Source: Alligator mississippiensis (Eukaryota > Chordata > Crocodylia > Alligatoridae). From it: a DNA stretch of 64,000 nucleotides. The translations under genes were made by a program, and so were the position numbers. The stretch covers positions 147,403,433-147,467,432 of the forward strand of contig NC_081824.1 of the NCBI RefSeq assembly GCF_030867095.1, given 5' to 3'. Shown here in pieces: positions 1 to 12,053 of the stretch. The notes beneath the pieces were generated by a model. It was not told the origin of the DNA. It was given only the letters and a program-made list of their open reading frames with translations, and did no database searches. Position 1 is the stretch's first letter; every line of letters begins with the position of its first letter.

Positions 1-497
1 GTTTTTGGGGAGAGACAGAGGTGGCATTCTGCCACAGGCTGTAGCTAAGGATTTTGAGTGGAGTATGCCAATGCTCCTACTGAGACTTACACCTGGAGGT
101 TCCTGGCTAGAGGGTCTTGGCCCTTTACTCAGGTTCAAACTGGTCACCATATTAGGTTTGCATATTTTATTTCATGGTCAGATTGGTAAAAGCTGTGGGA
201 GTTTTTGCCTTCCTTTGTAGCAGGGGGTGTGGCCCTTTTCCTCAGATCTCTCAAGCATATTTTAACAACCTTCATAGCAACAGAGCATTGGCTGCCATTG
301 CCCCCCATCTTTACCTATGGCAGGTAAGAGTGTTATGTCTAATGGCTGTGTCAGGGATGACTGTGTTGTTTTGCTTTTAAATTAGACAATGGGTTTGTGC
401 AGGATGGTTTGGATAGGAATGTCTCTGGCGGGAAGTTGAACTAGATGACCTCTCAAGGTCCCTTCCAGACCTGCTTTTCTATGATTCTATGATTCTA
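1..497 (+). mobile_element. CR1 LINE, 3' untranslated end
   Basis: This is the 3' end of a CR1 retrotransposon, cut by the window start. The sequence near 430-460 (GAACTAGATGACCTCTCAAG, then GTCCCTTCCAGACC) is the usual CR1 3' region. It ends with two copies of an ATGATTCT-type tail near 480-497, which is how CR1 elements terminate instead of a poly(A). The upstream part aligns by eye with 8890-9415, so both belong to one subfamily with a long 3' UTR. No coding part of ORF2 is visible here. Confidence 0.85.
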
Positions 498-1016
498 AGT
501 TTGTTTTTCAGTTCCCAGAAAAGACACCGGATAAATTGCAATTTTTTAAATTAAACATTAAAAACAGGAGGGGTGGTACACAGAGGAATTTATTCTCTAA
601 AGAAAAGATTGTTGCAATGCCTGAGGTGGATGTAACAAGTGTTTTTCAAGTTAGGAAAGTGGAGCGTAGGGACAATATTTTACTAATACACAGATGTCAT
701 AAAGTCACAGTTCATATGTCCAGGGTGTGTGGATGTGCCATGCTCCCATCCTTTCCCTGGAAACTAATATACAGTTCACATACCCCCTCAACAACCTCAC
801 AACTCTCCCATTCAGTTCAATGTGCAACCAAATGGTCCTTGCTTACACACACGGTTCTCCATTCATTCTACTGGGGAATTTGAACCACTGTCTAGTTGAA
901 ATTCCACTTTCCCCTGATTGCACAAGGCATATGCATCTTAGCGAATAGGCACCTGTGTACAGAACTGATGCTGCCTACCCAAAATCATTATTAAAAAACA
1001 TTCTTTTTCATCATAA
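498..1016. other. No feature recognised
   Basis: AT-rich unique-looking sequence. The short open frames at 536-948 have no recognisable motif and mixed composition. Confidence 0.6.
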
Positions 1017-1076
1017 ATAGCCTACTGGTTAACGCACTTGCCCAGAACTTTGGAAACTTATGTTCCAGTTCCCAGG
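1017..1076 (+). repeat. tRNA-like SINE head
   Basis: The stretch reads like the 5' half of a tRNA-derived SINE. TAGCCTACTGGTTAACGCAC resembles an RNA polymerase III A box, and GTTCCAGTTCC, about 35 bases later, resembles a B box. No cloverleaf closes well, so this is not a functional tRNA gene. It could be an isolated tRNA pseudogene or the head of an old SINE. The call rests on these two boxes only. Confidence 0.35.
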
Positions 1077-1684
1077 GTTATGGCTACTGACCCCAATATA
1101 CTCTATAAATGCCAAATGCATTGCATACACCAGTGAATATCTACAGTCAAGCTATAATAGGCATGGTACTATTTTGGATTGCATTTAAGTAGTAGAGACA
1201 GGATCTGGCCCAATGGAGTTGCATCATTGTAAGTGGGAAGGAACTCTGACCTGAAATGTCCAAGGTGATCTGAAAACCAATGGACGCCAATCCTGAGTAT
1301 GCCCATTCCATCCTCCTGAGTAAGGTGAATGTGTGGCAAGAAGTTTCATGGGAAAAATACAGTTTCAGGAGAGATGTGACAGCATGTACACATGTGGCCT
1401 TTCTTATCCTGAAAGGAATTCCTAAACCTTTATGATGTCAGAGACCTTGAGGTTTGCTACTACTAGTCCACTAGGCTTTCTTTTTCATTTCTCCAAGCAA
1501 AAGCTCAGGAATCTGAATCATGTCTTCCAAGGAGATTTGGGTGCATGAAGTACTATAATGAGGACTGCCATTGGAAGGCTTTCCAAGCAGTGCCATCTGA
1601 GCACCTATTCCAGCCCCATAGTCGGGGAGTTTCAACTGCTGCAGCACATAAAGAAGCCTGCTTTCTGCCCCCAGTACTGCTTAT
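1077..1684. other. No feature recognised
   Basis: No motif, repeat or convincing frame was seen in this stretch. Confidence 0.55.
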
Positions 1685-2405
1685 TAGGGCTGTGCGAAAC
1701 GGCAGTGTTCCATTGTTTCAACATTTCACCCATAGGATATAATGGGGAAGGACAAAACAGCCTATAACTTTGTTGTTTCTAGCTTGATTTGGATGAAACT
1801 TGCAGGAATGGTAGCCCCCTTCTGATGGTATGAAGTCTACCCTATTTCAAAGAGATAGGTGCAGGGAATTCGGGGAAACTGGACCCCAAAATCTTGAAAG
1901 CAAACGTCACGTGTGTGTGTTAAGCCACAGAGGGGTCAAAACTGCAGGCATGCTAGCCCCTGCTGAGGCCACAAAGTCTGCCATGTTTCACAGAGATAGG
2001 TGGAGGGGTTTGGGGGGAACTGCACCTCAAGCTGTGGACAAGCAAAACTCGTGACATGAATGACACTATGTGTGTTAAGGCACAGCAGGGTGAAAGCTGC
2101 AGGCCTGCTAGGCCCTGCTGAGGCCACAAAGCCTGCCAGCTTTCAAGGAGATAGGTGCAGGGTCTTCTGGGTTCTGGGGCCCTGCACCTCTAGCTGCTGA
2201 CAGGCAAAACTCATGTCATGGGTGCTTGTGCAACTGTGTCTGTCTTAGGGCACAGGGGGCAGGGTGGAAACTACTGCAGGCCTTGCTGCTAGGCCCTGCT
2301 GTGGCCACAAAGCCTGCCAGCTGTTAAGGAGATCAGTGCAGGGGAGTTCTAGGGCCCTGCACCCCAGCTGCTGACAGGCAAAACTCGTGACATGGGTGCT
2401 TGTGC
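1685..2405. repeat. TIR-headed repeat with degenerate tandem units
   Basis: The block opens with AGGGCTGTGCGAA, nearly the same as the first bases of the element at 23828, and then runs into about four related units. Each unit contains a variant of CTAGGCCCTGCTGAGGCC, then CACAAAGCCTGCCA, then GGAGATAGGTGCAGGG, and the middle of the unit has a GCAAAACTCGTGACATG segment. Unit starts lie near 1811, 1953, 2109 and 2291, so the period grows from about 140 to 180 bp. Units 3 and 4 are the most alike. This is a minisatellite or satellite-like array inside a DNA-transposon-style element. A matching right terminus was not found. Confidence 0.65.
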
Positions 2406-3742
2406 TAGCTAGCTACTGTGTTACACAATCAATCATGATTCACTCAGGAACCAGTTCAATACACCGTAGCTAGCTAGGATAATGAGTTAATGAGCAAGGA
2501 TTAACACCTACAAAACCACAGACTAAGGAGAGGAAAGAATCAATATAGAGCCAGGAACTGCTTCTGCCCCAAGACAGAGACAGTCAGTTGCACGAGTACC
2601 CATAGTGCCTCAACCCCTAGGCTACTCAACAAAAGGCAGGAATCACAACCACGCTCCTCTCATTTCAGCATCAAACAGGCACTAGACATGGCTTTTAGCT
2701 ATCTAGGTTTCTGAGGGGTTACACAGCATCCCTGGCAAAGCTGAATTGCAATGCAGGGATAAACTGAATTAGACACTAATTGCTTCTGAGTATACACGGT
2801 AGGACAAACTTAGTCACCTCTAGCAAAAATGTAGCTACATAAGGAATTCAGATGTCTTAGCAAGAGTTTAATAACAAGTGGGTGAGGGGGGTATCAGCCC
2901 CCAGCACAGATTTAGAAGGAACAGTAGGGCCTCTGGGAAGCCCATGCCAAGGGGCTTGCTGCAACCTGTATGCGGGGAGTCTGCACTGCAACAGCAGCAC
3001 ACTTGGGCCCCTGCTGAGTCAGGTGCTTCAGCCAGGGTGCAATGACTCCTTGTTACAGCACCAGCAGTGGGGGTCTTTGAGCCTCTAGGGTGAGACAAGA
3101 CTCCTTATAATCCCCTCCTTAACTCACCCCCAGCTGGGCATAACATCCCCTCTCTTCTTTGCCCAGGTTGCCAAAATAGCCAATTACAACTCTGCATCTT
3201 AGCATGATTTGCACTGTTGCCCAAGTAGGATGTTGTTGTGTGACTCTGACATCTAAAAATTGTGTCACTTACATGTCTTAGCCACAAAGTAGAATTCCCA
3301 TGGGAGCGCCCTTTTTTAACTATTTAAAAGTCTGCACAATTCATGGCCCCATTACAAAGAAGTTGCAGTTAATCAGAGATTTATAGGGAACAGAAGTAGC
3401 AGGGGGGATTAGTAAAAAATAAGAACAACATTTGAGGCAAACAGCAAAGCCATATTACAAGAAATATGACAGGAACCAAACTCACCTGCTGTGCAGGTAG
3501 AAACAAATCTAGCCCTAGATTTGTATCAGGGAGGATATTATTACAGATGGGAATAGCCCCTATTTCAGTGTTGGGTTGGCTAATGCTTCATTTAATCATA
3601 CACAAACCCCAGAATCATGGGAGCTTTGGATCAATTTTGGATAAGCATGCAAACCCCACAGAGTATCCATGCAATGTGCGTCTACAGAAATGGGCTGGAA
3701 ATCTTCCAGCAGCAGATTTTCTTTTGTTTATGGAGGTATTTC
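2406..3742. other. No feature recognised
   Basis: The stretch starts with a small palindromic GCTAGCTAGCT segment at about 2405-2416. No gene or recognisable repeat was found after it. Confidence 0.5.
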
Positions 3743-3760
3743 GGGGGGGGGGGGGGGGGG
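3743..3760. repeat. Poly(G) run, 18 bases
   Basis: An uninterrupted run of G. The glycine-rich open frames crossing it are products of this run and are not genes. Confidence 0.9.
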
Positions 3761-4004
3761 TTTGTTGCCACCACAGGCAAATACAATCACAATAATAATT
3801 CCACCCCCATCAAATGAAAAAGGGTTTTGGAGCTGGCTCAACCCTCGGGGAAATTTCAGTTTAAGTTTGTTTTGTACTTTCAATGAAGGCTTGAGTTTGG
3901 TGGGGGTTGAGATGCTGTTTCTTATAGTAACCAACCTGTATGTTTCCATGCATTGCTCTCCTGTGCCTGTCATTTTGGGATAGCATTCCATACTGGTGTA
4001 TTCC

Positions 4005-4100
4005 TCGTTTAATTATAAATTATGTGATTATTTTAATTATAAGTATATTCTATTTTAATTATAATACACGTATTTTAATTAAAATTATAAATAACCAACA
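4005..4100. repeat. AT-rich low-complexity tract
   Basis: Repeated TTTTAATTATAA-like words make this almost pure A/T. It is simple sequence with several short self-complementary stretches. Confidence 0.7.
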
Positions 4101-5203
4101 TTCTTTGAAGTCTTTTTTTATCTTGTAGTTGAAAACTAAAGTGAACAAGAAGCTGGAAAATGCATGGCTGTGGTATGTCTAGTGCAGATGTTGGTTACGT
4201 TTTCTTCTACAAATGCAAAGTGAACATTGAATTCTTAGGCTTTATGACTTATTGAAAGGAGAGAAAGGGAGAAAATGGAGTTTCTCAAACACAGGACAGT
4301 GAGCATGGCTGCCCCTGTTGGCAGCAGGGGCCAGATTCATTGCTATCCTGGCACATAAGTCAAATACTAGTGTTCTTCCCTTCCATGTTCAGCATCATCT
4401 GTGCAGCAAGCCTCTGGTGTCATCCCCACAGAAGAAGCCTCTGGCACAGGTAACATTTAAGGGAGAGCAGGAAACATGAAAAGGTAAGGCTGGAGCAGTT
4501 GAGGGCATCAGCAATCTCCCACAGCCGCAAAGGAACGTGGGGTTTGGGCAGTGAGAGTTTCCTAGCCCAGAAGTGCTGGAAATCAGAGGCACAGGCCACT
4601 CCATCTTATATAAGCCTTAGCAACAGAACAGGGCAGATTTCCTTGAAGAGGCTCTGCATTTAAAGACTCAGCACCTGGAAAATAAAGTGGTATCTCTTCT
4701 TCTGTTCCCAAGCTACAGACATTCACAGGAATTCAAAACAACTGGGACCCCATGCCTCTGATATCTCTAGCTGTTCCTGAGCATGCCCCACTCAACCCAC
4801 TCACACATGCCAGCTCCAGATTCAGGAGCTGTAAAGCACACCAGGTATGGAGGGCTTGAGAGCAGCTGCAAAAGAATACCCTGCATCATCTTCATGGGGG
4901 TATTTTTGCATCCACGGCCTGGGTACCAGAGCAGGTGAGCAAGGTGTGCTAGGGTACAGCCTGGCTGGGATATGATGCTGCTGCAATGTAAGATTGCCCT
5001 TCATTCTGTCATTTTCTAACTCTCCAGCTTCGACAAAGATTATTTCAGTATAATCTTTTGGGCACAATATTCTCTCTAACCTATCAATTCCTGGGAAGCT
5101 TCTGACTAGCCCCCTAAAAATATTTTCTTGCCTCCTCAGTGTTCCTTACTAAGAGCAAAAGAGCCAGCTCCCACCCTGTGGGCCATCCTGTGGCCTCCAG
5201 TTG

Positions 5204-5207
<4 letters not shown>
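4101..5207. other. No feature recognised
   Basis: Mixed-composition sequence in which no conserved frame or repeat could be supported. Confidence 0.5.

Positions 5208-5245
<38 letters not shown>
5208..5245. repeat. (GT)n microsatellite
   Basis: About 19 GT units without interruption. The HTHTHT peptide read on the minus strand comes from this repeat. Confidence 0.95.
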
Positions 5246-5246
<1 letters not shown>

Positions 5247-6803
5247 TGAGCTGGTAAAAACACCTTGTCCCTCCCAGTAAGCAAGCACTCTGGATCTCCA
5301 GATTTGGATTATTTTGCTCTCTGTGAATCATAGGAAATATTTATCAAATTGAATAATAAAACAGAAAACAGACTTTCCACCAGCAGCCCTTGACAGCCTA
5401 AGCCCCATCAGCCTGGTGTTTCTAGATTGTCCCTGTAGAGATAGATACACCACTGTCTCTAACTTCCCTCCTCTGCTTCCCCAATTCTCTTTGAGTACAC
5501 CTGGGATAAGGCAAAACCAAAGGAAGGAGCATATGTACCATTCACTTCTTGTGGCATGTGAAGAACACAGAACTGGGTAATAATGTTGCATTTTCCTCTT
5601 GGCAGAGAAAGGAAGTCTGCAAGCCATACAAGGTGTCACAGTGTCTCTCAGTACAAAACCCAGCCCCTCTTGATTCCTGACCTTGCATGTCATGACCTTG
5701 CATGTCAAAAGAGTTGCAGGTCACTGAAACAACAGTAAAAATGTTATCAGAGCATGCTTTCTTCTTTGTAGGTCATCAAGATAGGGTTTGACTGGGGATT
5801 TTAAAGTCAGTTCAGTGCTTGTGAGCGGTACCAGGATGACAGCTCTTGCGGGCCAACAAACTGACCACAGAGCAAATACAGCACTGCTGGAAGCCACGCA
5901 AGCCTCATCACAACCCTGCCTCAGACCTGGAAGAACCATATATGAAAGTGAAAAGGTAGGTCATTCTCTGCCTCTCTAATGAGCTATTACAAAAGGAGTA
6001 ATCAGTTCCATCTATAACGGTAGTTGCAAGTTGAGCTTCTCTCCAATATGAACCAGCTGAAACATTACCTCAAATACAACCAAACAGGGCTCAACAGTTA
6101 ATGATTTTTGTTTACTACCGAACTTGGCCAGATATGATGTCCATACTCACAGAAGCTCTAGAAAGAAAGGCTCTGTACTTCATTACCAACCTGCTGAGCA
6201 CCAATCCTTCTAATTGTATGGCTTTACTTTCATAATATGCCTTTACTGTGGCATACCTCCCCTCCCATATAGCAGGAGCTGCATAATGTGTAAGAAATCA
6301 TGTTAGAAGAGCTTATGTAGACATCAAACCTACAGTCTTGTGAAAAATGTATTTCTGGTCTAAACCAGGTATTACAGAGGCATGTACACTTTTATAGGGA
6401 GGGATGGTGATAGGAATTCTGAGAAGAAGACTTGGATACTTCCTTGTTTTATCTGATTCGAGATGTTCACCAATTGACTACCTATTCATATCGCTGCAGT
6501 GTTCTTATCAGATGAGCAAGCTCAAACATGCTTGAGAGTTACATTGCGTCTCAGTTAAACATACCATAAAAGCTGGTAATGTTATCTGCTCCAACACCAC
6601 CTACATGATTCACCAATCCATTGTTTTGCTTCCGTTTGGGGATGGGGGTAGATCTCTGTTTGAATTACAGCTTAAAAGATTTACTCCTACCTACTGGTTA
6701 TTTCCTAAACAAAGTCTTTCCTAGTAATAAATGGAAGAATATGTACAAGGGCTCAGGAAGCACATGTCTCTGGCTGGCTGTTTTTAAGGGTCTTAAAACA
6801 CCC

Positions 6804-6806
<3 letters not shown>
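5246..6806. other. No feature recognised
   Basis: The longest frame, 126 codons on the minus strand at 5328-5708, contains a duplicated MTCKV start but no domain or conserved motif. I regard it as chance. Confidence 0.5.

Positions 6807-6858
<52 letters not shown>
6807..6858. repeat. (AC)n microsatellite
   Basis: 26 AC units without interruption, a likely polymorphic locus. Confidence 0.95.
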
Positions 6859-6862
<4 letters not shown>

Positions 6863-7089
6863 TCTATAATGATATATGTAGTCATTATACTGTTTTTGTA
6901 TATTATAATCAACTCTGGACTGGATTGTACTGGTGCAGTGTAGACATACCAAGCTAGCTCAGATACCAGAAGCAAGTCTGGCAATGTGAATGCAATACTC
7001 CATGCAAGCTAATTTACCTTGCTTCTCAGGCTGCTTATGGTGCCTAAGCCTGCTCACACAGGGCACAGACAGAAGTGACAATTTTCATC

Positions 7090-7615
7090 TGGCCACATAA
7101 AGCAGTCTATAGCCATGACCAAGCACAATTGCATGAGGGCTCAGATGAAGACGTTTCAAAACAGAGCGTCTTCTGTCACTTGTGTCTGCACTGCCTGCCA
7201 GCCTTCGAGCTGTTTTCAGAATGGGAGGAGGGAAAGGGAAAAAAGGGAGCTCATTTTAGGGGTTTCCCAGCCACTGCTGAAGGGTGGAGTGAGTAAATTG
7301 GAGCCCCCCACCCCAGGGAGGCTCCAATACACCTGCCCCCACCCTCCAGCCTGGGCTGGGGAACCCCTAGAATGAGTTCCCTGTGCTCTCTTTCCCCCTC
7401 CCTCCATTCTAAAAACAGGAACCTATTAATATGAAGGAGGGGCTGTTGCTATGGGAAACCAGCTGCAGACTGCAGCCAGCACTTCGATTCCCCTCCCCCC
7501 CTGAAACCAACAGTGAACTTCTGTTTGGTCTCGGGGATCATTGTAACTCAGAACGCTTCCTGCAAAGCCATCTCAGTGGCAGCGGGGAGCTGCACTTCTG
7601 TCTGCACCCGTAGAA
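7090..7615. mobile_element. Fold-back (inverted-repeat) element, copy 1
   Basis: The core is a long inverted repeat. GGAGCTCATTTTAGGGG at 7247 onward pairs with CCCCTAGAATGAGTTCC near 7359-7375, about 24 of 27 positions over the full arms, with a GC-rich loop. The same layout, in the same order with similar flanks (CTCAGATGAAG before, TGTAACTCA after), recurs at 46480-46940. Two copies of one arrangement make it a non-autonomous fold-back or MITE-like family and not a local accident. It encodes no protein. Exact outer ends and target duplications were not resolved. Confidence 0.6.
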
Positions 7616-8274
7616 CCCACTTAGGTATCTCTACACTGTGCCACAGTGTGCAACATACACAGACTCGAAAAAGGCACTTCCCCTTGCCAGCCCACATATC
7701 TGAACACTTTCCAAGTTGCCAAACAACTAAGGAACAGCTCTGTGAAGACTGCTTTGGCCCACTGTTTGACGCACCTGTGCCCCATGTATCCCACTATGAA
7801 GGACTAGAAGGGACAGTTTATAATGAATTATCTAGCACTGGTTTCTTCTTTCTGTCCTACACCTCACCTGTGTCTTGAGTACTGCTGCACAGGGAGACAG
7901 ATGGAGATAAGTTTGGGCCCACAGCCCTATACAGCTACCCAAGCCATGCCCACCCTTCTGCAGTAGATCCAAACAGGCTTTATTACCAGCCAATACTTTG
8001 TAACTATTAGAGCGGGGAAAGGACTTCCCGCCACAATGAAGTTTAAAAGACAATTGTCCTGGCAGAGTGATTCAGTGGAAAGTGACTATGAGCTATGAAC
8101 TGGGGTTCCCAGAGCTTTTCTCAAGTGTTCCAGAGGATTAGGAGAGCTAGGGAGAATATTACATAGAGAGCAGAGGACTGGGAGCTTGGCAGATGAGTTG
8201 TTTGCCTAGTGAGTCACTTTCCAATAGGTGATATGTAAATGCACTGGGTAAAGAATTAGAATCCAGATGATCAT
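7616..8274. other. No feature recognised
   Basis: No supported repeat or gene. The open frames here lack motifs. Confidence 0.5.
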
Positions 8275-9451
8275 ATGGTGTAAATCAATACAGCTGCACA
8301 AAAAGCAAATGCGATTTTTGGATGCATCAATAGAAGCATTAGGTGCAAGACACAGGAGGTGATAGTGCCTCTTTACTCTGCACTAGTTAGGCCTCATCTG
8401 GAGTACTGTATGCAGTTCTGAGCTTCACATTTTAAAAAGGACATGGAGAAGTTAGGGAAGGTCCAGAAGCAGGTAACAAAGATGATCAAGAGCTTGGAGG
8501 GCAAGTCATTTGAGGAGATGCTGAAGGAGCTAGGCATGTTCAGCTTGTGGGAAAAGTTGCTTAAGAGGAGACATGATAGAAGTCTTCAAATACCTGAAAG
8601 GCTGCCATAAAAGAGAGGGAAAGCACCTTTTCTCTCTTGCTGCAGAAAGGAGGATGTGGACCACTGGCTTCAAGCTGCAGCAAAGTAACTTTAGATTGGA
8701 TATCCAGAAAAACTTCTTCACTGATAGAATAGTGAGGCAGTGAAATAGACTGCCTAGGGAAGTTGTGGTCTCTCCAACACTGGAGGTATTCAAGCTACTG
8801 GTTGGACAGCCACTGATCAGGGATGATCTAGGCATAGCTATGCCTATGTTCTAATATGCGCATTTCCTGTGCTTCTGGGCTTTGCTAGTTGCCCTCCCCC
8901 TTTCCTGCTACATGTGTCAGGGTATTTTTAAGCCTCTCTCAGAGGCATTGCGTGTTTACCACAGTCCAGGCTGGGGACTTTGACTGGAGTGTACCAATGC
9001 TTCTGCTGGGACCAAAGCCAGAGGTTTCTGGATGTAAGGTCTTACCCCTCTGCTCAGGGTCAGACCAATCACCATATTTGGAGTCAGGAAAGAATTTTAC
9101 CCCATGGCCAGACTGGTTTGGACTGGAAGTTTTTGCCTTCCTCTGTAGTAGGGGACATGGCCCTCTACCTGGGATCTCTTGAGCATATATTGACAACATT
9201 TCATAGAAGCAGGACATTTGCTGCCATGCTTTACCTGTGGCAGGTTAGGGTGTTAGATCTGTGTTGTGTCAGGGTTGATGGTAGTCTTGTGAAGAATTTA
9301 GATTATGGTTTGTATAGGATGATTTGGTTAGGATGATCCTGCTTCAGGCAGGGGGCTGGACTAGATGACCTCTGAAAGTCCCTCCCAACCCTACTTCTCA
9401 ATGATTCTATGATCCCCAGTAAGTCTTTAAAGCTATATTGATTTACACCAT
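8275..9451. repeat. Palindromic GTGTAAATCA-type repeat split by a CR1
   Basis: The left half at 8275-8295 (core GGTGTAAATCAATACAGCT) and the right half at 9431-9451 (core AGCTATATTGATTTACACC) are reverse complements at 20 of 21 positions. They flank the CR1 at 8296-9415. Related words occur near 34340-34440 and 34930-35010. The simplest reading is one old palindromic interspersed repeat with a CR1 inserted near its centre. Confidence 0.55.
8296..9415 (+). mobile_element. CR1 LINE, truncated: end of ORF2 plus 3' UTR
   Basis: This 5'-truncated CR1 starts in the last third of ORF2. Degraded coding sequence resembles the CR1 segment after the RT active site, with words for [12 protein letters not shown] near 8380-8420, and includes stops and shifts. 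It is followed by a long 3' UTR that matches 1-497. The end at 9355-9415 has the standard GGACTAGATGACCTC and an ATGATTCTATGATC tail. It is on the opposite strand from the large CR1 stack at 11.5-18.4 kb. No functional product is expected. Confidence 0.85.
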
Positions 9452-9767
9452 CTGGACTTGAAGCTCTGAGCATCGAGGAACATAAACTGGAGGTTTCTTT
9501 ACATTCACATTTTAGACTTTATCACCACAAATAGGAGAACAAATTAGTGTCCACTTACTGCCCATCACAATCATGCTAATCCCCTGTGGACATCAGTAAG
9601 AGCTCCATGCTTAATCAAAGGCAAAACAGTTTAAGATTAGCATACAGTTGATTCCCCTTATTTTGTTTACAGATTGATGGTACTGCATAGATAATGAAAA
9701 TAGAGCTAGGTAACCTAATTAAGGCAAAGAAAAATGACCAAAAAGTCCACTAAAATTCAAACTGATC

Positions 9768-9793
9768 TTTTTTTTTGGGGGGGGGGGGGGGGG
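9768..9793. repeat. (T)9(G)17 homopolymer
   Basis: Nine T followed by seventeen G. T-rich low-complexity sequence continues to about 9851. Confidence 0.85.
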
Positions 9794-9851
9794 CACACAC
9801 AGATTGTTTGGTTTTTTTGTTTGTTTGTTTGGTTTGTTGTTTTTTTTTTTT

Positions 9852-11509
9852 ACCACTGAGAAGTTTGTTTATTACTTGGTTTCATTATTTTTGTCTGCTT
9901 CCTCACGTCCCGATTCCAGCAGGGACAGGAAATGGAAATATCAAAACCTCACAAGAGAAGCTATTCTCATGGGTCTGTACTTCCGACCTGGCCAGAACTA
10001 GGAAGCACTGGAATTCCTGTCCTCACGTGATTCCTGACCTGGTTTGTAGACCAAACAGATTCAGATAAAAAGACTTTGAATAGCTTATTTAACCCAACTG
10101 AAGCTTTGCCTATCACTCTTTGTGAGTTATAGTGACTCTCCAGAGTGTCTCAGAGCCAGAAAGGTTCATAGATGGCTGTGTTCTAAATTGCCAATGAAAA
10201 AAATCTGGAATGAAATGAAAAGAAGCGTGTTTATTCTTTATTTTGATGGCAGCAATAAATTCCCCCAAGGCAATACCTTTTTCATTTAATACAAGCGGTA
10301 CCAAGTGTGGCCTCCATAAAATGGATATTTTATGAATGCAGCCTAACCATGATCAATAGACTGCTTAATTATTATATAAAAAATGAATGCATACAAAAAG
10401 AGTTACGGTAAGAAAGTAATCGTTACTGACCACGAGTGGTGTATGGTAATATATCAGTTTCAGTTGACTAGTAGCTAAACCAGAACAAAAAGGCTTGCTT
10501 CTTCTGTGGACAGTCTTATGCTAAAAGAAAAATGTTATAATTTCTTACTGTATTAAATCTTCTACCATACACAAGACAAAAGAAATGCTGCACACAGCAT
10601 TGTGGTTTATCTTTAGTCCGGAACAGCCTTTTTGTCTTTGCATAAGTCTATTTCTATGAATAATATTTTTTGTGGGAGAAGGTAACGGGTGTATGCAGGG
10701 AACTGTTTCCTCTAGGTCCCAGTGCACTTCCCCTGTTAACCTCCTGTCGGCTGTGAAAATGCCATTTAAGCCATTATTTCACCATGGAAAAGCGTAAGCA
10801 ATGGTGTTCCCTTTTTTTTATTTGCCAATTTCTAGCTTTTCCTTTCTTTTTCTTCATTATAAACATATATCTTTCAAATACCAAAGTAGTTGAAAGGACA
10901 AGTAAACATAGATCTAACAGAAAGAAAAATAGAATTGGTAGGTCAGTCAGTAATGTTTTCTCCTTCTGCCTTTCCAGACCTAAAGAGGATAATTTTGTGT
11001 CTGAGAACTTGTCAAATATGTCTCTATAAATATATAGTTGATCCAGAATATTAATCGCCAAAAAGACTTTGGACCCTCTGGACATTGGCCTCACTCCATT
11101 ATCAGTGCAACACCCCAAGCACCATGGAAGCACTTGAAAAGGGCTGGGGGTTGCAAATAAAAATATTATTAATGTATTTGATAAAAGTTTGAAACCATTT
11201 TGGTAGGTTATGTGACCTCCTATTGAAAAAAAAAAAAAATGTCAAGTTAAAAAGTACTTAAAAGTCAAAGGTCCAAATTCTGACCTCAGCTGTATGTTGA
11301 TAGGAATCCTGAGTAAATGTACTAAACGCAGCAGAATTGTTCTAATTCTGGTCTTTTATTGACAATGTCCTCATCACCCATGCTGTTATCCATAGCACTT
11401 TATAAAATATTGTTGCTGTTTCAGCCAGGCAAGGAGCCTGCGAAAAAAGAAAAAAAACAACAATGGGCAATGTGAAAACAGAACTACCAAAAATGGTGAT
11501 CAAGATGAT
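9852..11509. other. No feature recognised
   Basis: AT-rich sequence. The 119-codon minus-strand frame at 10774-11133 is compositionally simple and has no domain I can name. Confidence 0.5.
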
Positions 11510-11591
11510 TTCATAGACATTAGGGCTGGAAGGGACCTCGGAAGATCATCGAGTCCAGCCCCCTGCCCAAAGGGCAGGAAGTCAGCCGGGT

Positions 11592-12053
11592 TCAGAGCAT
11601 CCCAGCAAGATGAGCATCCAGTTTGCTCTTGAAGGTGTTCAATGTAGGCGCTTGAACCACCTCCGGCGGCAGGCTGTTCCAGACCTTGGGGGCTCGGACA
11701 GTAAAGAAATTCTTCCTTATGTCCAGCCTGAAACGGTCTTGTAGTAGTTTGTGACCATTCAACCTAGTCGTCATCCCTTGGGGTGCTCTGGTGAACAAAC
11801 GTTCCCCCAGATACTGGTGGTCACCCCTGATAAACTTGTAGGTGGCCATCAGATCACCCCTGAGCTTGCGCTTTTCCAGGCTAAAGAGCCCCAGGGCTCT
11901 CAGCCTGTCATCGTAGGGTCTGCTTCCCTGACTTCTGATCATGCGCGTGGCTCTTCTCTGGACTCTCTCAAGCTTCTCCACATCCTTTTTGAATTGTGGA
12001 GCCCAAAACTGGACGCAGTACTCCAGCTGCGGCCTCACTAAGGCCGAGTACAT
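11592..12053 (-). pseudogene. CR1-B ORF2, C-terminal part after the insertion
   Basis: This is the last part of the ORF2 protein, after the RT active site. It begins with LVRPQLEYCVQFWAPQF and contains RRATRMI and FRLDIRKNFFTVRAP, all usual in CR1 ORF2 C-termini, and it ends in a stop at 11592. Removing the 1,655-bp insert and one 5-bp duplication puts this frame in register with the RT frame at 13714-14808. That frame agreement supports one original gene. The isolated piece has no catalytic residues. Confidence 0.85.

Noticed and set aside
1017..1076. Functional tRNA gene
   Set aside because: Boxes are present but no acceptor stem or cloverleaf closes, and no T-run terminator follows.
1811..2405. 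CRISPR-like spaced repeats
   Set aside because: Units are 140-180 bp, diverged and directly tandem, without short constant repeats and unique spacers; the genome is vertebrate.
5328..5708. 126-codon minus-strand frame
   Set aside because: No domain, a local ATGACCTTGCATGTC duplication at its start, and ordinary base composition; within chance for 64 kb.
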